Of a DNA stretch of 64,000 nucleotides, positions 27,448 through 37,059 are shown one piece after another. Positions within the stretch are counted from its first letter, which is position 1; every line of letters begins with the position of its first letter. The notes below the pieces were generated by a model. It was given only the letters and a program-made list of their open reading frames with translations. It ran no database searches and had not been told where the DNA came from. Location of the stretch: NCBI GenBank assembly GCA_964480725.1, contig CAYZQO010000017.1, positions 1 to 64,000 on the forward strand, read 5' to 3'. The position numbers and the translations under genes were made by a program. This DNA is from JAFGBI01 sp964480725 (GTDB lineage Bacteria; Myxococcota_A; Polyangia; Polyangiales; Polyangiaceae).

Positions 27448-28047
27448 ATGGCCAACATCGCAGTCATCTACTACTCGACGACGGGAACGAACCACGCCAT
27501 CGCGCAAGCGGTGGGAGAAGGAGCGAAGGCGGCGGGAGCGGACGTGCGCGTGCGCCTGGTGGCCGAGACGCTGCCGCCCGAGGTGGTGGCGAAGAACCCT
27601 GCCTGGCAGGCGTTCGTGGAGAAGACCAAGGACTTCCCGAAGGCGTCGCTCGATGACCTCGATTGGGCAGACGGGGTGGTGTTCGGCAGCCCGACCCGCT
27701 TCGGCAACGTGGCCGCGCAGCTCAAGGGCTTCATCGACTCGGCCGGAGGGCTTTGGTTCCACGGTAAACTTGCCAACAAGGTCTACTCGGGCTTCACCTC
27801 GACCCAGAACCTGCACGGCGGCAGCGAATCCACCTTGCTCGCCCTGTACCAGTCGATCCACCACTTCGGCGGTGTCATCGCGTCGCCCGGGTACACCGAT
27901 CCGGCGGTATTCGCGAGCGGAGGCAACCCCTACGGGGTGAGCCACGCGACCGGACAGGACGGCGCGCCGCCGACCGAGCAGGTGCTCGCCACCGGGCGGT
28001 ACCTCGGTCGCCGAGTGGCGGAGCTGGCCGCCAAGCTCCGCGGTTAG
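27448..28047 (+). CDS. wrbA: NAD(P)H:quinone oxidoreductase, WrbA
   Basis: 199 residues, normal length, start preceded by AAGAGGAG. Flavodoxin fold with FMN phosphate loop YYSTTGTNHAIA, the WrbA-specific GSPTRFGNVAAQLKGFID, FTSTQNLHGGSE, and GNPYGVSHATGQDG near the end. WrbA reduces quinones by two electrons with NAD(P)H, preventing semiquinone radicals. It stands between the two DUF2141 genes and upstream of glutathione peroxidase, so the four probably respond to the same stress. Confidence 0.95.
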   Translation: MANIAVIYYSTTGTNHAIAQAVGEGAKAAGADVRVRLVAETLPPEVVAKNPAWQAFVEKTKDFPKASLDDLDWADGVVFGSPTRFGNVAAQLKGFIDSAGGLWFHGKLANKVYSGFTSTQNLHGGSESTLLALYQSIHHFGGVIASPGYTDPAVFASGGNPYGVSHATGQDGAPPTEQVLATGRYLGRRVAELAAKLRG

Positions 28048-28111
28048 CCCCGGCGGGGGCGCCTCGAGTAATGCCGGAGCACAGCGGGCGGTTCCCCACT
28101 ATCCTCGGGCC

Positions 28112-28507
28112 ATGAGCGAGCCGCCCAGCGCGTCGGGAACGGGGACAATCGAGGTCGAGTGCGTGGAGCTCCGGCACGACCGGGGGGAGCTGGTCTGTGC
28201 CTTGTACGACCGGGCCGACACGTTCCCACGCGAGAGCGGCGTGCGGGCGGGCGCCTACGCCAAGATCGAGGCGGGGCGGGCCGTCTGTCGCTTCGACGGG
28301 TTACCGCCGGGCCGCTACGCGGTGGCGGCCTTCCACGACGAGGACGGTGATCGCAAGCTCAAGACCGTGCTCGGGATCCCCCGCGAGGGCTATGGGTTCT
28401 CCAACGACGCGCGCCCCGGGACCTTCGGCCCCCCCAAGTTCGCCGCCGCGGCCTTTGACTTCGACGGCACGGCGACCCGCGTGAAGGTGCGCATCCATTA
28501 CCCGTGA
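28112..28507 (+). CDS. DUF2141 protein without signal peptide (tandem paralogue)
   Basis: 131 residues. Closely related to the protein at 26883 over the whole domain (shared VCALYDRA, FHDEDGDR, REGYGFSN, GPPKFAAAAF). It begins MSEPPSASG directly before the domain, with no Sec or Tat signal and no in-frame upstream start that would add one. It would therefore stay in the cytoplasm, which is unusual for DUF2141. It looks like a duplication that lost its export signal. Confidence 0.85.
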   Translation: MSEPPSASGTGTIEVECVELRHDRGELVCALYDRADTFPRESGVRAGAYAKIEAGRAVCRFDGLPPGRYAVAAFHDEDGDRKLKTVLGIPREGYGFSNDARPGTFGPPKFAAAAFDFDGTATRVKVRIHYP

Positions 28508-28559
28508 GGGGCGGCGCCGCGACGGCACCGCTCCTCCCCATTCCAAAGCGAGGGCGACC

Positions 28560-29060
28560 ATGACCGAAGCCAGCCACCCCTTGTACGACGTCCCCCTGGT
28601 GAGCCTGGAGGGCGGCGAGACGACCCTCGGCGCGTACCGGGGTCAGGTGCTTCTGATCGTCAACGTCGCCAGCCGCTGCGGCTTCACTCCGCAGTACGAG
28701 GGGCTCGAGGCGCTGCAGCGCCGGTACGGGCCGCGAGGGTTCACCGTGCTCGGCTTCCCCTGCAACCAGTTCGCCGGCCAGGAGCCGGGTGACGCGGCGG
28801 AGATCCGGGAGTTCTGCTCGCTCAAGTACAACGTCACCTTCCCGATGTTCGCCAAGATCGACGTCAACGGGAGCGGGACCCACCCGCTCTATCGTGAGCT
28901 CAAGGCCCGCGCGGCCGGCCTCCTCGGCACCGAGGCCATCAAGTGGAACTTCACCAAGTTCCTGGTCAGCGCGGACGGCCAGAGCGTGGAGCGCTTCGCC
29001 CCCAGCGTGGCGCCAGAGTCGATCGCCGGTCGGATCGAGGAGCTGCTCGGACCCGCCTGA
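28560..29060 (+). CDS. glutathione peroxidase family protein (Cys type)
   Basis: 166 residues, usual length. Peroxidatic Cys40 in NVASRCGFTPQY, the Gln in GFPCNQFAGQEPG and the Trp in IKWNFTKF complete the catalytic set. Like most bacterial members it uses Cys, not selenocysteine, and probably thioredoxin as reductant. A second Cys in GFPCNQ is in the position of a resolving-cysteine region. Starts 52 bases after the DUF2141 gene. Confidence 0.94.
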   Translation: MTEASHPLYDVPLVSLEGGETTLGAYRGQVLLIVNVASRCGFTPQYEGLEALQRRYGPRGFTVLGFPCNQFAGQEPGDAAEIREFCSLKYNVTFPMFAKIDVNGSGTHPLYRELKARAAGLLGTEAIKWNFTKFLVSADGQSVERFAPSVAPESIAGRIEELLGPA

Positions 29061-29116
29061 GCGGCGCGGCGCCCCCGCTTGACGCTCGAAGCGTGCAGAC
29101 CGAAAAGGGCGCGGCG

Positions 29117-30925
29117 ATGCGCCTGGAGAGCCGAGCGGGCATGCTGGTTGTGCTGGCGGGGGCGGTGGCGCTCTCGCTGGTGCTCAACTCCCCCTACCTT
29201 TTCTCCGGCTACCAGGCGGACGATCTCATCTTCTTCACCATGAGGCAGCGCGAGCCGCTGCCCTTTTCGCGCTGGACGGGGCTCTGGGCGGCGCCGTTCT
29301 CGGCCATCGACGGCTTCCAGGCGCTCTGGTGGGCGGCGCCCGACGCGAACGGCGCGTTCTTCCGCCCGCTGCCGAGCCTCATCATCGAGGCCGGGATGGC
29401 GGTCTTCGGCGACAACGCCCTTCCGCTGCACCTGCTCGGGATCGTGCTGCACGGAGGCGTCGCCGCGTCGATCACCGCGGTCCTCGTGCGCCTCGGCGGG
29501 GAACGCCGCCTCGCGCTCCTCGCCGGGCTCTGCTTCCTCGCCTGCGAAGACCACAGCATGGGCGTCGGCTGGATCGCGACCATCACCGACCTCGTCGGCA
29601 CGCTCTTCGTGAACCTGGCGTTGCTCGCGCACCTGCGCTACCGCTCGGGCGGGGGCTGGCCGCACCTGGTGGCCTCGCTCGGCTGTCTGGTCGCGGCGCT
29701 CGCCTCCAAGGAGAGCGCCGCTCTAGCGCCGGTCGCCATCGCGCTCGCCGAGGTCCTGCTGCCGCCCCCGCTCCCGGCGACCGCCGCCGTCCGCGTGCAG
29801 CCCCTGGCGCTGTTCCGTGCCGGGCTCGCGCGCGCGCGCTGGTGGGCGCCGTCGGCGCTGCTGATGGTCGCCTACCTGGTCTGGTATCGGGCCGCCGGGT
29901 TCGGCGTCAGCGGCCTGATGTACCTGAACCCGATGACCCAGCCGGTCGCCTACGCGAAGAACCTCCTCGTCGGGCTGCCCATCATGGTGCTCGCCGCGGT
30001 GACGCCCGTGCCGCCGAGCCTGGTGATGTTCCTGCCCGAGGTGGCGCCCGGGCTCGCCGTCGTCGGGCTGGTCGCGCTGATCGTGCTCGCGCTGGCGCTG
30101 CGCCCGGTGGCGCGCGAGCCGCTGGTCGTCTGGTGCACGGCGCTCTTCTTCGTCGCGCTGCTGCCCCAGCTCGCCACGCTCCCGTCCGAGCGGCTGCTCT
30201 ACCTCCCGATGGTGTTCGGCAGCACCGTCCTCGCACGCCTGCTCGCCACGCTGCCGTGGGTGGGGCGCCTGGTCCTCTCGACGCCACCCCCGCGCGCCCC
30301 CTGGTTCACGCGGCTGACCGCGGCGGGCGTCGGGGTGAGCGCCCTGCTGTTCGGGCTGCTCCTTTCGGCGGCCTACCCCCCGATGTTCCGCCAGAGTCTC
30401 GACGCCCCCGCCAAGGAGGTTCGCACGGCGGTCCCAGCGGTGCGCGAGGCCGCACCGGAGCGGGTGGTGTTCCTCAACACCTCGGGTTCGTTCCTGACCT
30501 TCTACGTCGCGGACGTCCTCACCTATGCCCTGGGGCAGCGGATCCCCGTCACGCTGCTCTCGAGCGCGAACGTGCCCTTCGAACTCGAGCGCGTGGACGC
30601 TCGCACGCTGATCCTGCGGACCAGCGAGCGCGGTTGGATCAGCCACGTCTTCGCCAACCTGGTCCGGACCGAGGCCACCGTCGAGGCCGGCAGCCGCTGG
30701 GTGCGGCCCGGCGTCGCCGCGCACGTCGAGTCGGTCACGGAGGACCGGCTCGACGTGCTGTCCGTGCGCTTCACCTTCGACGAGCCGCTGGACGGGAAGC
30801 GGGTGCTGCTGCTCGAGTGGACCGGGGACCGCTTCGCGCCGCTCGACTTCGCCGCGCTCCGCGACGGCGAGCGGCGCGCGCTCTCCCGCCCGAAGTCGCT
30901 CTGGGAGCAGATGGCGGGCGGGTAG
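29117..30925 (+). CDS. polytopic membrane protein resembling GT-C glycosyltransferases
   Basis: 602 residues from the ATG at 29117. About ten hydrophobic helices in residues 8-420. The first periplasmic loop has an acidic pair D35-D36 in GYQADDLIFF, the position at which GT-C enzymes (PMT, ArnT and O-antigen ligase-like proteins) bind the polyprenyl-phosphate sugar. The C-terminal 170 residues are soluble and beta-rich. It probably transfers sugars or serves an uncharacterised envelope glycan role. The start is 56 bases after the peroxidase stop, so it might be read from the same transcript, although its function differs. Confidence 0.65.
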   Translation: MRLESRAGMLVVLAGAVALSLVLNSPYLFSGYQADDLIFFTMRQREPLPFSRWTGLWAAPFSAIDGFQALWWAAPDANGAFFRPLPSLIIEAGMAVFGDNALPLHLLGIVLHGGVAASITAVLVRLGGERRLALLAGLCFLACEDHSMGVGWIATITDLVGTLFVNLALLAHLRYRSGGGWPHLVASLGCLVAALASKESAALAPVAIALAEVLLPPPLPATAAVRVQPLALFRAGLARARWWAPSALLMVAYLVWYRAAGFGVSGLMYLNPMTQPVAYAKNLLVGLPIMVLAAVTPVPPSLVMFLPEVAPGLAVVGLVALIVLALALRPVAREPLVVWCTALFFVALLPQLATLPSERLLYLPMVFGSTVLARLLATLPWVGRLVLSTPPPRAPWFTRLTAAGVGVSALLFGLLLSAAYPPMFRQSLDAPAKEVRTAVPAVREAAPERVVFLNTSGSFLTFYVADVLTYALGQRIPVTLLSSANVPFELERVDARTLILRTSERGWISHVFANLVRTEATVEAGSRWVRPGVAAHVESVTEDRLDVLSVRFTFDEPLDGKRVLLLEWTGDRFAPLDFAALRDGERRALSRPKSLWEQMAGG

Positions 30926-30955
30926 CGCCGGGGGCGACCAGCGCCCGAGGTCTGC

Positions 30956-32353
30956 TCACTCCCAGCCGGTCCAGAGCCCCTTGGCCCAGTCCGCGTCGCC
31001 GGCGAACGCGCCGAGATCCGACTCGAAGACGCTGTCGCTGGGGTTCTCTGCCATGCAGTCGTCGGCCGTGAAGCCCGGGTCGTCCTCGGAGTTGCCGGAG
31101 CCTTCGGTGAACCAGGCCGCGTCGTCGACCCCACCGTCGTCGTCCACGTCGGCGGTACCGGCGGGCTCGTCCTCGGCGAGGGCGTCGGCCACCAGGATCG
31201 AGCTCTCGATCGAGATGCCCGAGGGGTCGTCGCGCAGGTCCACGCCGATCGGGAAGCCCACCGCGACCAGGTCTGAGATCTGCCCAGCGACCCCGCGCCG
31301 GAGCACCATGGCGGCGAGGGAGGCGTCGTTCGAGCAGAGGGTCGCGTTCTGGAGCGTGACCTCGGTGGCCCACCCCCCGGCCTTGTCGGCGGTTCCGTCC
31401 CACTCCAGGCCGTTCGGATCGCTGGAGCTCTGGGCGCCGTGCTGGCCAAAGGCGAAGCGGATGGTTCCGACGTAGCCGTCGTCCGTGTCGAACATGTCGT
31501 CACCACCGTCGACGCAGACGAGGTGATCGGCGTCCACGGTACCGCCGAACCACTCGAAGCAGTCGTCCAGGGTCGCCTTGACCATGACGTGGCTGATCGT
31601 CGTCCCGCGCCCGACGCCGGCGATGGTAAGCCCGTTGATCTCGTTGCCGTTGCCGAGATCGATCCCTGAGTACTCGATGCGGACGTACTCCAGGGTGCCG
31701 CTGTCGTCGTCCTCGTCCGTACCGCCAAACTGGTGCTTCGGATCCTCGGGCAGGCCCTCCACGGCGACGTCGTCGCCGAGGGAGACGGGCGCGCGCCCGA
31801 GCAGGACCAGGCCGCCCCAGGAGCCCGCCTCCTCCTCGTCCCGGGCAGTGAAGAGGATCGGCGCGTCCGCCGCTCCGCTGGCCTCAATCCGGCCGCCCCG
31901 GGTCACGATCAGCGTCGCCTTGGTGGGACCGTCACCCTCGATTCGCGTGCAGGGCGGGATCGTCAGCACGTCACCGTCGTCCACGTAGACGTTGCCCTCG
32001 AGGACGTAGACCTTGGTGGGGTCGAGCTCGCCGCTCCAGGAGGTCCCGGCCTCGACCACCTCTTCCTCGCGCCCGTCGCGGGAGAGGTCGCAGGTGTCGA
32101 CCGGCTCCTCGGCGCCGCCCTCGCCACCGGTCGCGGCCGGCGCTCCGCCCTCGTCAGCGCCGCCCGTGCCACCGGTGCCACCGGTGTCCCCGGTACCACC
32201 GGTTTCCCCGACCTCACCGCCCTCGCCCCCTTCGCCGGCGCCGCCCGTGTTGTCGGCGGTCAGGGTGTCGTCTTCGTCGCTCTCGCAAGCCGCCAAGCCG
32301 AACGCCAGCGCCGCACCGGCGGCGAGCGCCATCAATTGAGTCATCCTACGCAT
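30956..32353 (-). CDS. secreted lipoprotein with beta-helix-like domain, partner of the TonB receptor
   Basis: 465 residues, start preceded by CAGGAGGTTACAG. Lipobox FGLAAC gives Cys23, followed by an acidic Gly-rich linker of GGTGDTGG type to about residue 85. The remaining domain has repeats typical of a right-handed beta-helix: VYVLEGNVYVDDGDVLTIP, IEASGAADAPILFTA, GTTISHVMVK, DDMFDTDDGYVG. It belongs to a group I associate with large surface proteins encoded next to TonB receptors in myxobacteria and Bacteroidota. It lies 88 bases downstream of the receptor and is the last gene of the TonB operon, so a role in substrate capture is likely but unproved. Confidence 0.75.
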   Translation of the reverse strand: MRRMTQLMALAAGAALAFGLAACESDEDDTLTADNTGGAGEGGEGGEVGETGGTGDTGGTGGTGGADEGGAPAATGGEGGAEEPVDTCDLSRDGREEEVVEAGTSWSGELDPTKVYVLEGNVYVDDGDVLTIPPCTRIEGDGPTKATLIVTRGGRIEASGAADAPILFTARDEEEAGSWGGLVLLGRAPVSLGDDVAVEGLPEDPKHQFGGTDEDDDSGTLEYVRIEYSGIDLGNGNEINGLTIAGVGRGTTISHVMVKATLDDCFEWFGGTVDADHLVCVDGGDDMFDTDDGYVGTIRFAFGQHGAQSSSDPNGLEWDGTADKAGGWATEVTLQNATLCSNDASLAAMVLRRGVAGQISDLVAVGFPIGVDLRDDPSGISIESSILVADALAEDEPAGTADVDDDGGVDDAAWFTEGSGNSEDDPGFTADDCMAENPSDSVFESDLGAFAGDADWAKGLWTGWE

Positions 32354-32441
32354 GGTTCTGTAACCTCCTGGTGCGGGTGGTATGATTCGTCTGGGAGCGC
32401 TCCGCGTGGCGCGCGGGCAACGACTTGGTGAACCCCTCGGT

Positions 32442-35408
32442 TCAATACGAGTACGCGGCCCCGATGAACACGACCGTCCCGTCGCGGTACGCCTTGCGGG
32501 TGTTGCCCTCGCGCAGCCGCCGCCCCTGGGTGACCAGGGTCTGGGTGTCGAGCAGATCCTCCACGCCGGCCTTCAGCGTCAGGTTGCCGACGATCGCCTG
32601 GGAGGCCACGACGTCGATCACGTGCTGCGGCTGGCGGTAGGCGTCGTCGATGCCGAACGCGCCGACCTCCTCGATGCTGGGCCCCGAGACGTTGTAGGAA
32701 ACCCGGGCCCGCGTCCCCCGGTCCTCGTCGTCGTAGTCGAGCGCGAGGTTAACCACCCAGGGCGCCTGGTTGACCAGAGGTCGGTCGAGGTTCGTCATGG
32801 TGCGGCGCCCGGTCTGCTCCAGCTCGACCCGGGAGCGGGTGAGCGTGAGGTTGGCGACCACGGAGAAGTCGTCTAGCGCCGTCGCCAGGAAGTCGAGGTC
32901 CTTCCGGGACTCGAGCTCGACGCCGAGCACCCAGGCGCCCGGGGTGTTCTGGAAGGAGTTTCTGGCACCCCCGCTGCCCGTTCCAGGCCGAAGCACGGGC
33001 TCGATCGGGTCGGTGAACTTCTTATAGAAGACGCTGACGGCTGCCACCTCGCGCAGGGTCGGGAAATGCTCGAAGCGAAGGTCGAGGTTGGTGATCCGGG
33101 CCAGATCGAGATCCGGGTTTCCCGTGGTCGATCTCCCCAGGTAGTAGTCGTTGAACTCGAACGGAGCGAGCTCGCGGAGCTGTGGCCGGGCGAGGGTGCG
33201 GGTGACGGAGGCCCGGGCTTTGCTCCGGGTGGCCAGCGAGTAGATGAGCGCGGCGCTCGGTAGGAGATCGGTCGCCTCCACCCGGGCGTCGGCGAAATTG
33301 CCAGGGATGAACTCCTTGATCCGGATGGTCTGCAGGGTCTTCTCGACGCGCTCGCCGGCGACGAGGCGCAGCCCGGGCGCGATCCCCACGTCCGTCATCA
33401 GGTAACCCGCGAAAACGTTGAGGTCCGAACGGTACTGATCGGCGCCGAACGTGCGCTCCTCGAAGCGGAGGTCTCCGGAGCTGACCGCCTCCGGCGCGAA
33501 GGTCTGGTCCGGGCAGTCCGGACCGAACGGGTCCAGGGTGCACCCGAGGCTGACGCCGGGGCGGGGGAAGAAGTTGAACCGCCGCGCCTCGAAGTCCCGC
33601 TGGCGCAAGCTGAAGAGGCCGCCTGCCTTGAGCTTGACCGTGCGCCGGAGGTCGAGCGGCTGCGTGTAGTCAAGAGTGCCGGCCACCCCGTCCTCGACCA
33701 GGTCGGAGAAGAAGTGGCGCCCGGTGTCGGCGTCGACGTTGACGCGGTACACGAGGTCGTCGAGGTCGCGACGAGTGTAGCCAACATCACGAGTGTCGGG
33801 CTCATCGCGAGTGGCTCGCGACAGGAGAGCACTCCAAGACAGCCGGCCGTGGTTCAGCGCCTCGAGCTCGTGCTGCCCGGCGAGCTTGCCGACGTCGAGG
33901 CCACGGCTCGCGTACTGCAGGCGAGCACCCACGACCTCACTGTCGAGCTCGGCGGAGCGGCCCGAGAGGAGGCGGGTCGTGTCGTCGGCGAGCTGGCTGT
34001 GCAAGAGCACGAGCTTGAGCTCGTGCTCGGTCGAGGGGGCGTAGGCCACGCTACCGAAGGCCCCCCAGCGGACTGAATCCTCGCCCTCTTCGACGCGGTA
34101 GTCGACCAGCTCGGAGTACCCGCGGGGGTCGGTGGGATCCGGGTTGAATTCGCGCACGACGCCGATCCGACGCGCATACGAGTGCCCGTAACCGAGCGAG
34201 CCCACGGCGCCGAGGCGCTGCTCCCCGGGCAGCTTCCAGCCGTTGCCGAGCACAAGGCCGAGGCCGTGGTTCGGAGGCGTGAAGGCGTCGGTCCGCCAGC
34301 GCATCGAGGAGTTGAGCAGGCTGCCGTAGCGCTGGACCTCGGCGCGTTCGAGGCGCCTCCCGTCCGGCGTCGTCGCTCCCACCATGAGTGGGAAGCCGTC
34401 GGGCACAGCGTCCGGAAGCTGCCGGAGGCCGGAGTCGAACCCGAGCCAGTCGGTCCGACTCCCGGCGTGGTCGAGGCGCTCGCGGAAGGTCGCGCGGGAG
34501 TTGTAGCCCCCGCTCACATTCACGCTGGCGACCAGCTCATCGGGGATGCTGCGAGTCTGGATCTGGACGGAGCCCCCCGCGAAGTCTCCTGGCAGATCCG
34601 GCGTGAAGGTCTTGGCGATGGTGATGTTGTCGAGCACCTCGACCGGGAACAGATCCAGCGGGACCGCCGCGCGATCGGGCTCCGGGCTCGGCAACGGGGC
34701 CATGTCGAGCAGCGAGTTGGTGTACCGCTCGCCGAGCCCGCGCACGTAGACGAAGCGTCCGCCGACCACGTTGGCGCCGACGACCCGCCGGGCCGCCTCG
34801 GCGGCGTTGCTGTCCGGGGTCTTGGCGATCTCCGCGCGCCCGATGATGTCGCCCATGGCGGCCGCGCGCTGGCGGGCGAGCAGCTGCCCCTCCAGGCGAT
34901 CCTTCTCCACCTTGGCAACAATCTCCGTCTCCTGAACCTGCCCCTCCAGGGGGACGAGGCGGGCGTGAGCGTCCCGGACCTCGCCAGCCGTAACGACCAG
35001 CCCCGTGGTCCGGGCCGGCTGGTGCGTCCCCTCGAAGTACCGCAGCTCGTAGGTGCCCGGCGGCAGCTCCAGCCGGAAGCGCCCCTCGAAGTCGGTGAGC
35101 GTCGTGTACCGGGTACCTGGAACGCTGACCCGAGCCTCGATGAGGGGCTCTCCGGTCTTGGCGTCGCGGAGCGTGCCCGCGAGCGCGCCGAGGCTCTCCG
35201 CCGGCTTGGCTGCGAGATCCACCTCGGGCGTCGCCTGGCCTCCCGACGGTTCGCCGAGATCCTCCGTGTCCCCAAAGGACAGCTCACCGCCCTCGAGGTC
35301 GTCGTCGCTAACGGGACCGTCCACGTCGTCCGGCTGCGCCAGCACGCTGGGTGCGCAGGCGAGACAGGCGATGGTCAGCCGAGCGAGGTGACGAAGCGAA
35401 GTGCGCAT
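32442..35408 (-). CDS. TonB-dependent receptor with N-terminal carboxypeptidase-regulatory-like domain
   Basis: 988 residues, start after AGAGGAGA. Signal peptide ends VLAQP, then an acidic spacer. A CarboxypepD_reg-like module lies at about 75-155 (LAGTLRDAKTGEPLIEARVSV, FRLELPPGTYELRY). The plug follows (RAAAMGDIIGRAEIAKTPDSNAAEA, VRGLGERYTNSLLDM, FAGGSVQIQTRS), then a 22-strand barrel ending FIGAAYSY with a terminal aromatic. This type imports large ligands across the outer membrane using energy from TonB-ExbB-ExbD, all encoded directly upstream. The ligand is unknown: there is no Fur box or siderophore gene nearby that I can identify. Confidence 0.92.
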   Translation of the reverse strand: MRTSLRHLARLTIACLACAPSVLAQPDDVDGPVSDDDLEGGELSFGDTEDLGEPSGGQATPEVDLAAKPAESLGALAGTLRDAKTGEPLIEARVSVPGTRYTTLTDFEGRFRLELPPGTYELRYFEGTHQPARTTGLVVTAGEVRDAHARLVPLEGQVQETEIVAKVEKDRLEGQLLARQRAAAMGDIIGRAEIAKTPDSNAAEAARRVVGANVVGGRFVYVRGLGERYTNSLLDMAPLPSPEPDRAAVPLDLFPVEVLDNITIAKTFTPDLPGDFAGGSVQIQTRSIPDELVASVNVSGGYNSRATFRERLDHAGSRTDWLGFDSGLRQLPDAVPDGFPLMVGATTPDGRRLERAEVQRYGSLLNSSMRWRTDAFTPPNHGLGLVLGNGWKLPGEQRLGAVGSLGYGHSYARRIGVVREFNPDPTDPRGYSELVDYRVEEGEDSVRWGAFGSVAYAPSTEHELKLVLLHSQLADDTTRLLSGRSAELDSEVVGARLQYASRGLDVGKLAGQHELEALNHGRLSWSALLSRATRDEPDTRDVGYTRRDLDDLVYRVNVDADTGRHFFSDLVEDGVAGTLDYTQPLDLRRTVKLKAGGLFSLRQRDFEARRFNFFPRPGVSLGCTLDPFGPDCPDQTFAPEAVSSGDLRFEERTFGADQYRSDLNVFAGYLMTDVGIAPGLRLVAGERVEKTLQTIRIKEFIPGNFADARVEATDLLPSAALIYSLATRSKARASVTRTLARPQLRELAPFEFNDYYLGRSTTGNPDLDLARITNLDLRFEHFPTLREVAAVSVFYKKFTDPIEPVLRPGTGSGGARNSFQNTPGAWVLGVELESRKDLDFLATALDDFSVVANLTLTRSRVELEQTGRRTMTNLDRPLVNQAPWVVNLALDYDDEDRGTRARVSYNVSGPSIEEVGAFGIDDAYRQPQHVIDVVASQAIVGNLTLKAGVEDLLDTQTLVTQGRRLREGNTRKAYRDGTVVFIGAAYSY

Positions 35409-35515
35409 GAGTTCTCCTCTGGACCCGCGGGCGCCGGGCAGACCCCCCCCTTCGCCGCGCAGTCAAGTCGGCGCGACGCTGGAGCGTCCACTCCTCGAGC
35501 GCGAGGGCGGTCGGG

Positions 35516-35941
35516 CTATTTCACGATCTTCGTGGTGAGCATCGCGATCGAGCGCGCGCCGCCCTGCCGGGCGAGATCCATCGCCGCCACGACCTTCCCG
35601 TAATCGACCGCGTCGTGCGCATCAACATAGAGGACCTGCTGGCGCCGGGCCGCGAGGATGCGCGGCAGCCGAGTCCGGAGCTCCTCCGGCGCGAGCACGG
35701 TCGCGTTGATGCGGATGATGCCCGCGGCGTCCACGGTCATCACCAGCGGCTGGTCGTCGCTGGGCGGCGGGGGCTGCTCCTGGTCGTCCTGCTTGGGGAT
35801 GTTGAGCCAGAAGGTCTTGGTCATCATCGGCGTCACGATCATGAAGATGATCAGGACGACCAGCGTGATGTCGACCAGAGGCGTCACGTTCATCACCGGC
35901 CCCGGACGCCGGGCGTCGCCGCCACCGACTGCCATGCCCAT
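35516..35941 (-). CDS. exbD: ExbD/TolR-family proton-channel subunit
   Basis: 141 residues. Single transmembrane helix following NVTPLVDITLVVLIIFMIV, which contains the conserved proton-carrying Asp, then a periplasmic alpha/beta domain ending AMLTTKIVK. Second of two different ExbD genes in the operon, three bases after the first. Two ExbD paralogues next to one ExbB suggest a mixed or dedicated motor for this receptor. Confidence 0.92.
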   Translation of the reverse strand: MGMAVGGGDARRPGPVMNVTPLVDITLVVLIIFMIVTPMMTKTFWLNIPKQDDQEQPPPPSDDQPLVMTVDAAGIIRINATVLAPEELRTRLPRILAARRQQVLYVDAHDAVDYGKVVAAMDLARQGGARSIAMLTTKIVK

Positions 35942-35944
35942 GGC

Positions 35945-36382
35945 TCAGCTCCCCTCCGTACCCGGCGCGGCGCGCTCGAGCACCTTGAGCTCTACCCCGC
36001 GAAAACCGACGCTGCGGAGCCGGGCGAAGTGGCCGCGCACCTGCTCGTAGGGGACGGCCGAGTCCGTCTTGAGCATGAGCTGGCGCTCGGGGTCTGCCTG
36101 GTGGAGCCGTCGCAACACCCCCTCCAGGTCCGCGGGCTGCACCCGCTCCTTCTCCACGACGATCGAGTCACCGGCAACCGTGACCTCGATCGGGTTCAGA
36201 TCCTTGGGTCGCTGGTCCACGGCCTGCACCTTCGGCAGCTCCACCTGCTCGCCCTCGTTGATGGCAGGGGCGAGGACCATGAAGATGATGAGCAGCACCA
36301 GCGTCACGTCCACCAGGGGCGTGACGTTCATGTCCGGCTCAGGCAGCCCTCTTGCCCCAGTCCTTGGCTTCCGGCTCGTCAT
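35945..36382 (-). CDS. exbD: ExbD/TolR-family proton-channel subunit
   Basis: 145 residues from the ATG at 36382, which overlaps the end of the ExbB gene by 44 bases. The alternative ATG at 36331 would avoid the overlap but leave no cytoplasmic N-terminus before the helix. NVTPLVDVTLVLLIIFMV holds the conserved Asp, followed by a periplasmic domain with DPERQLMLKTDSAVPYEQV. Works with ExbB to couple the proton gradient to TonB. Confidence 0.9.
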   Translation of the reverse strand: MTSRKPRTGARGLPEPDMNVTPLVDVTLVLLIIFMVLAPAINEGEQVELPKVQAVDQRPKDLNPIEVTVAGDSIVVEKERVQPADLEGVLRRLHQADPERQLMLKTDSAVPYEQVRGHFARLRSVGFRGVELKVLERAAPGTEGS

Positions 36383-37040
36383 ATTCGTTCTCCAGCTCGT
36401 CCAGGAGCTCCCCAGCCGAGCGCTCGAGGGCGACCTCGACCGCGTTGGCGCGAGCCATGAAGTGGTTGTAGGCAAGCACCGTCGGGATGGCGACGAAGAG
36501 GCCGAAGGCGGTCTCGATCAGCGCCTCGGCGATGCCCGCCGACACGGCCCCGAGCCCGCCGCCGCCCGTGGCGGCGATCCCCTGGAAGGCGTTGATGATC
36601 CCGAGCACCGTGCCCAAGAGCCCGACGAACGGCGCGGTGGAGCCGATCGAGGCCAGGACCGACAGCCCCCGCCGCAGATCGTGCGCGATCCGCTCGCGCT
36701 GCCGCCCCGCCTCGTTGCGGGCCAGTTCCACCGGGCTGAGCCCGCCGGTCCCCTGCTCGACGGCCTTCTGGTAGCGCTTCACGACGGCGCCGAACAGGGA
36801 CGCGAGGGGGCTCTGCGCGTGGCGCTGGGCGAGTGCCGGGACCTCCTCGAGCCGCCAATGCTCGAGCAGCTCGTGCGCCTTCTCGGCGAAGCGGCGCGAC
36901 TCCTTGGCGGCGCGCCGGAACGCGACCAGACGCTCGACGGAGATGGCCAGGGCGACCACGCCGTACAGCCCGAGGAAGGCGAAGACGACGAGGCCGAAGG
37001 CGCCCATCGACCCGAGGATGTGACCGATATCGAAACTCAT
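36339..37040 (-). CDS. exbB: ExbB/MotA/TolQ-family proton channel
   Basis: 233 residues from the ATG at 37040, preceded by GAAGGAGTACCCCC. Three transmembrane helices: about 12-32, then the pair around LASIGSTAPFVGLLGTVLGIINAF and GIAEALIETAFGLFVAIP, which are the family's pore signatures with the conserved Thr and Glu/Thr positions. It forms the pentameric stator with ExbD. Placed between tonB and the ExbD genes. Confidence 0.93.
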   Translation of the reverse strand: MSFDIGHILGSMGAFGLVVFAFLGLYGVVALAISVERLVAFRRAAKESRRFAEKAHELLEHWRLEEVPALAQRHAQSPLASLFGAVVKRYQKAVEQGTGGLSPVELARNEAGRQRERIAHDLRRGLSVLASIGSTAPFVGLLGTVLGIINAFQGIAATGGGGLGAVSAGIAEALIETAFGLFVAIPTVLAYNHFMARANAVEVALERSAGELLDELENEYDEPEAKDWGKRAA

Positions 37041-37059
37041 GGGGGTACTCCTTCTGGGC

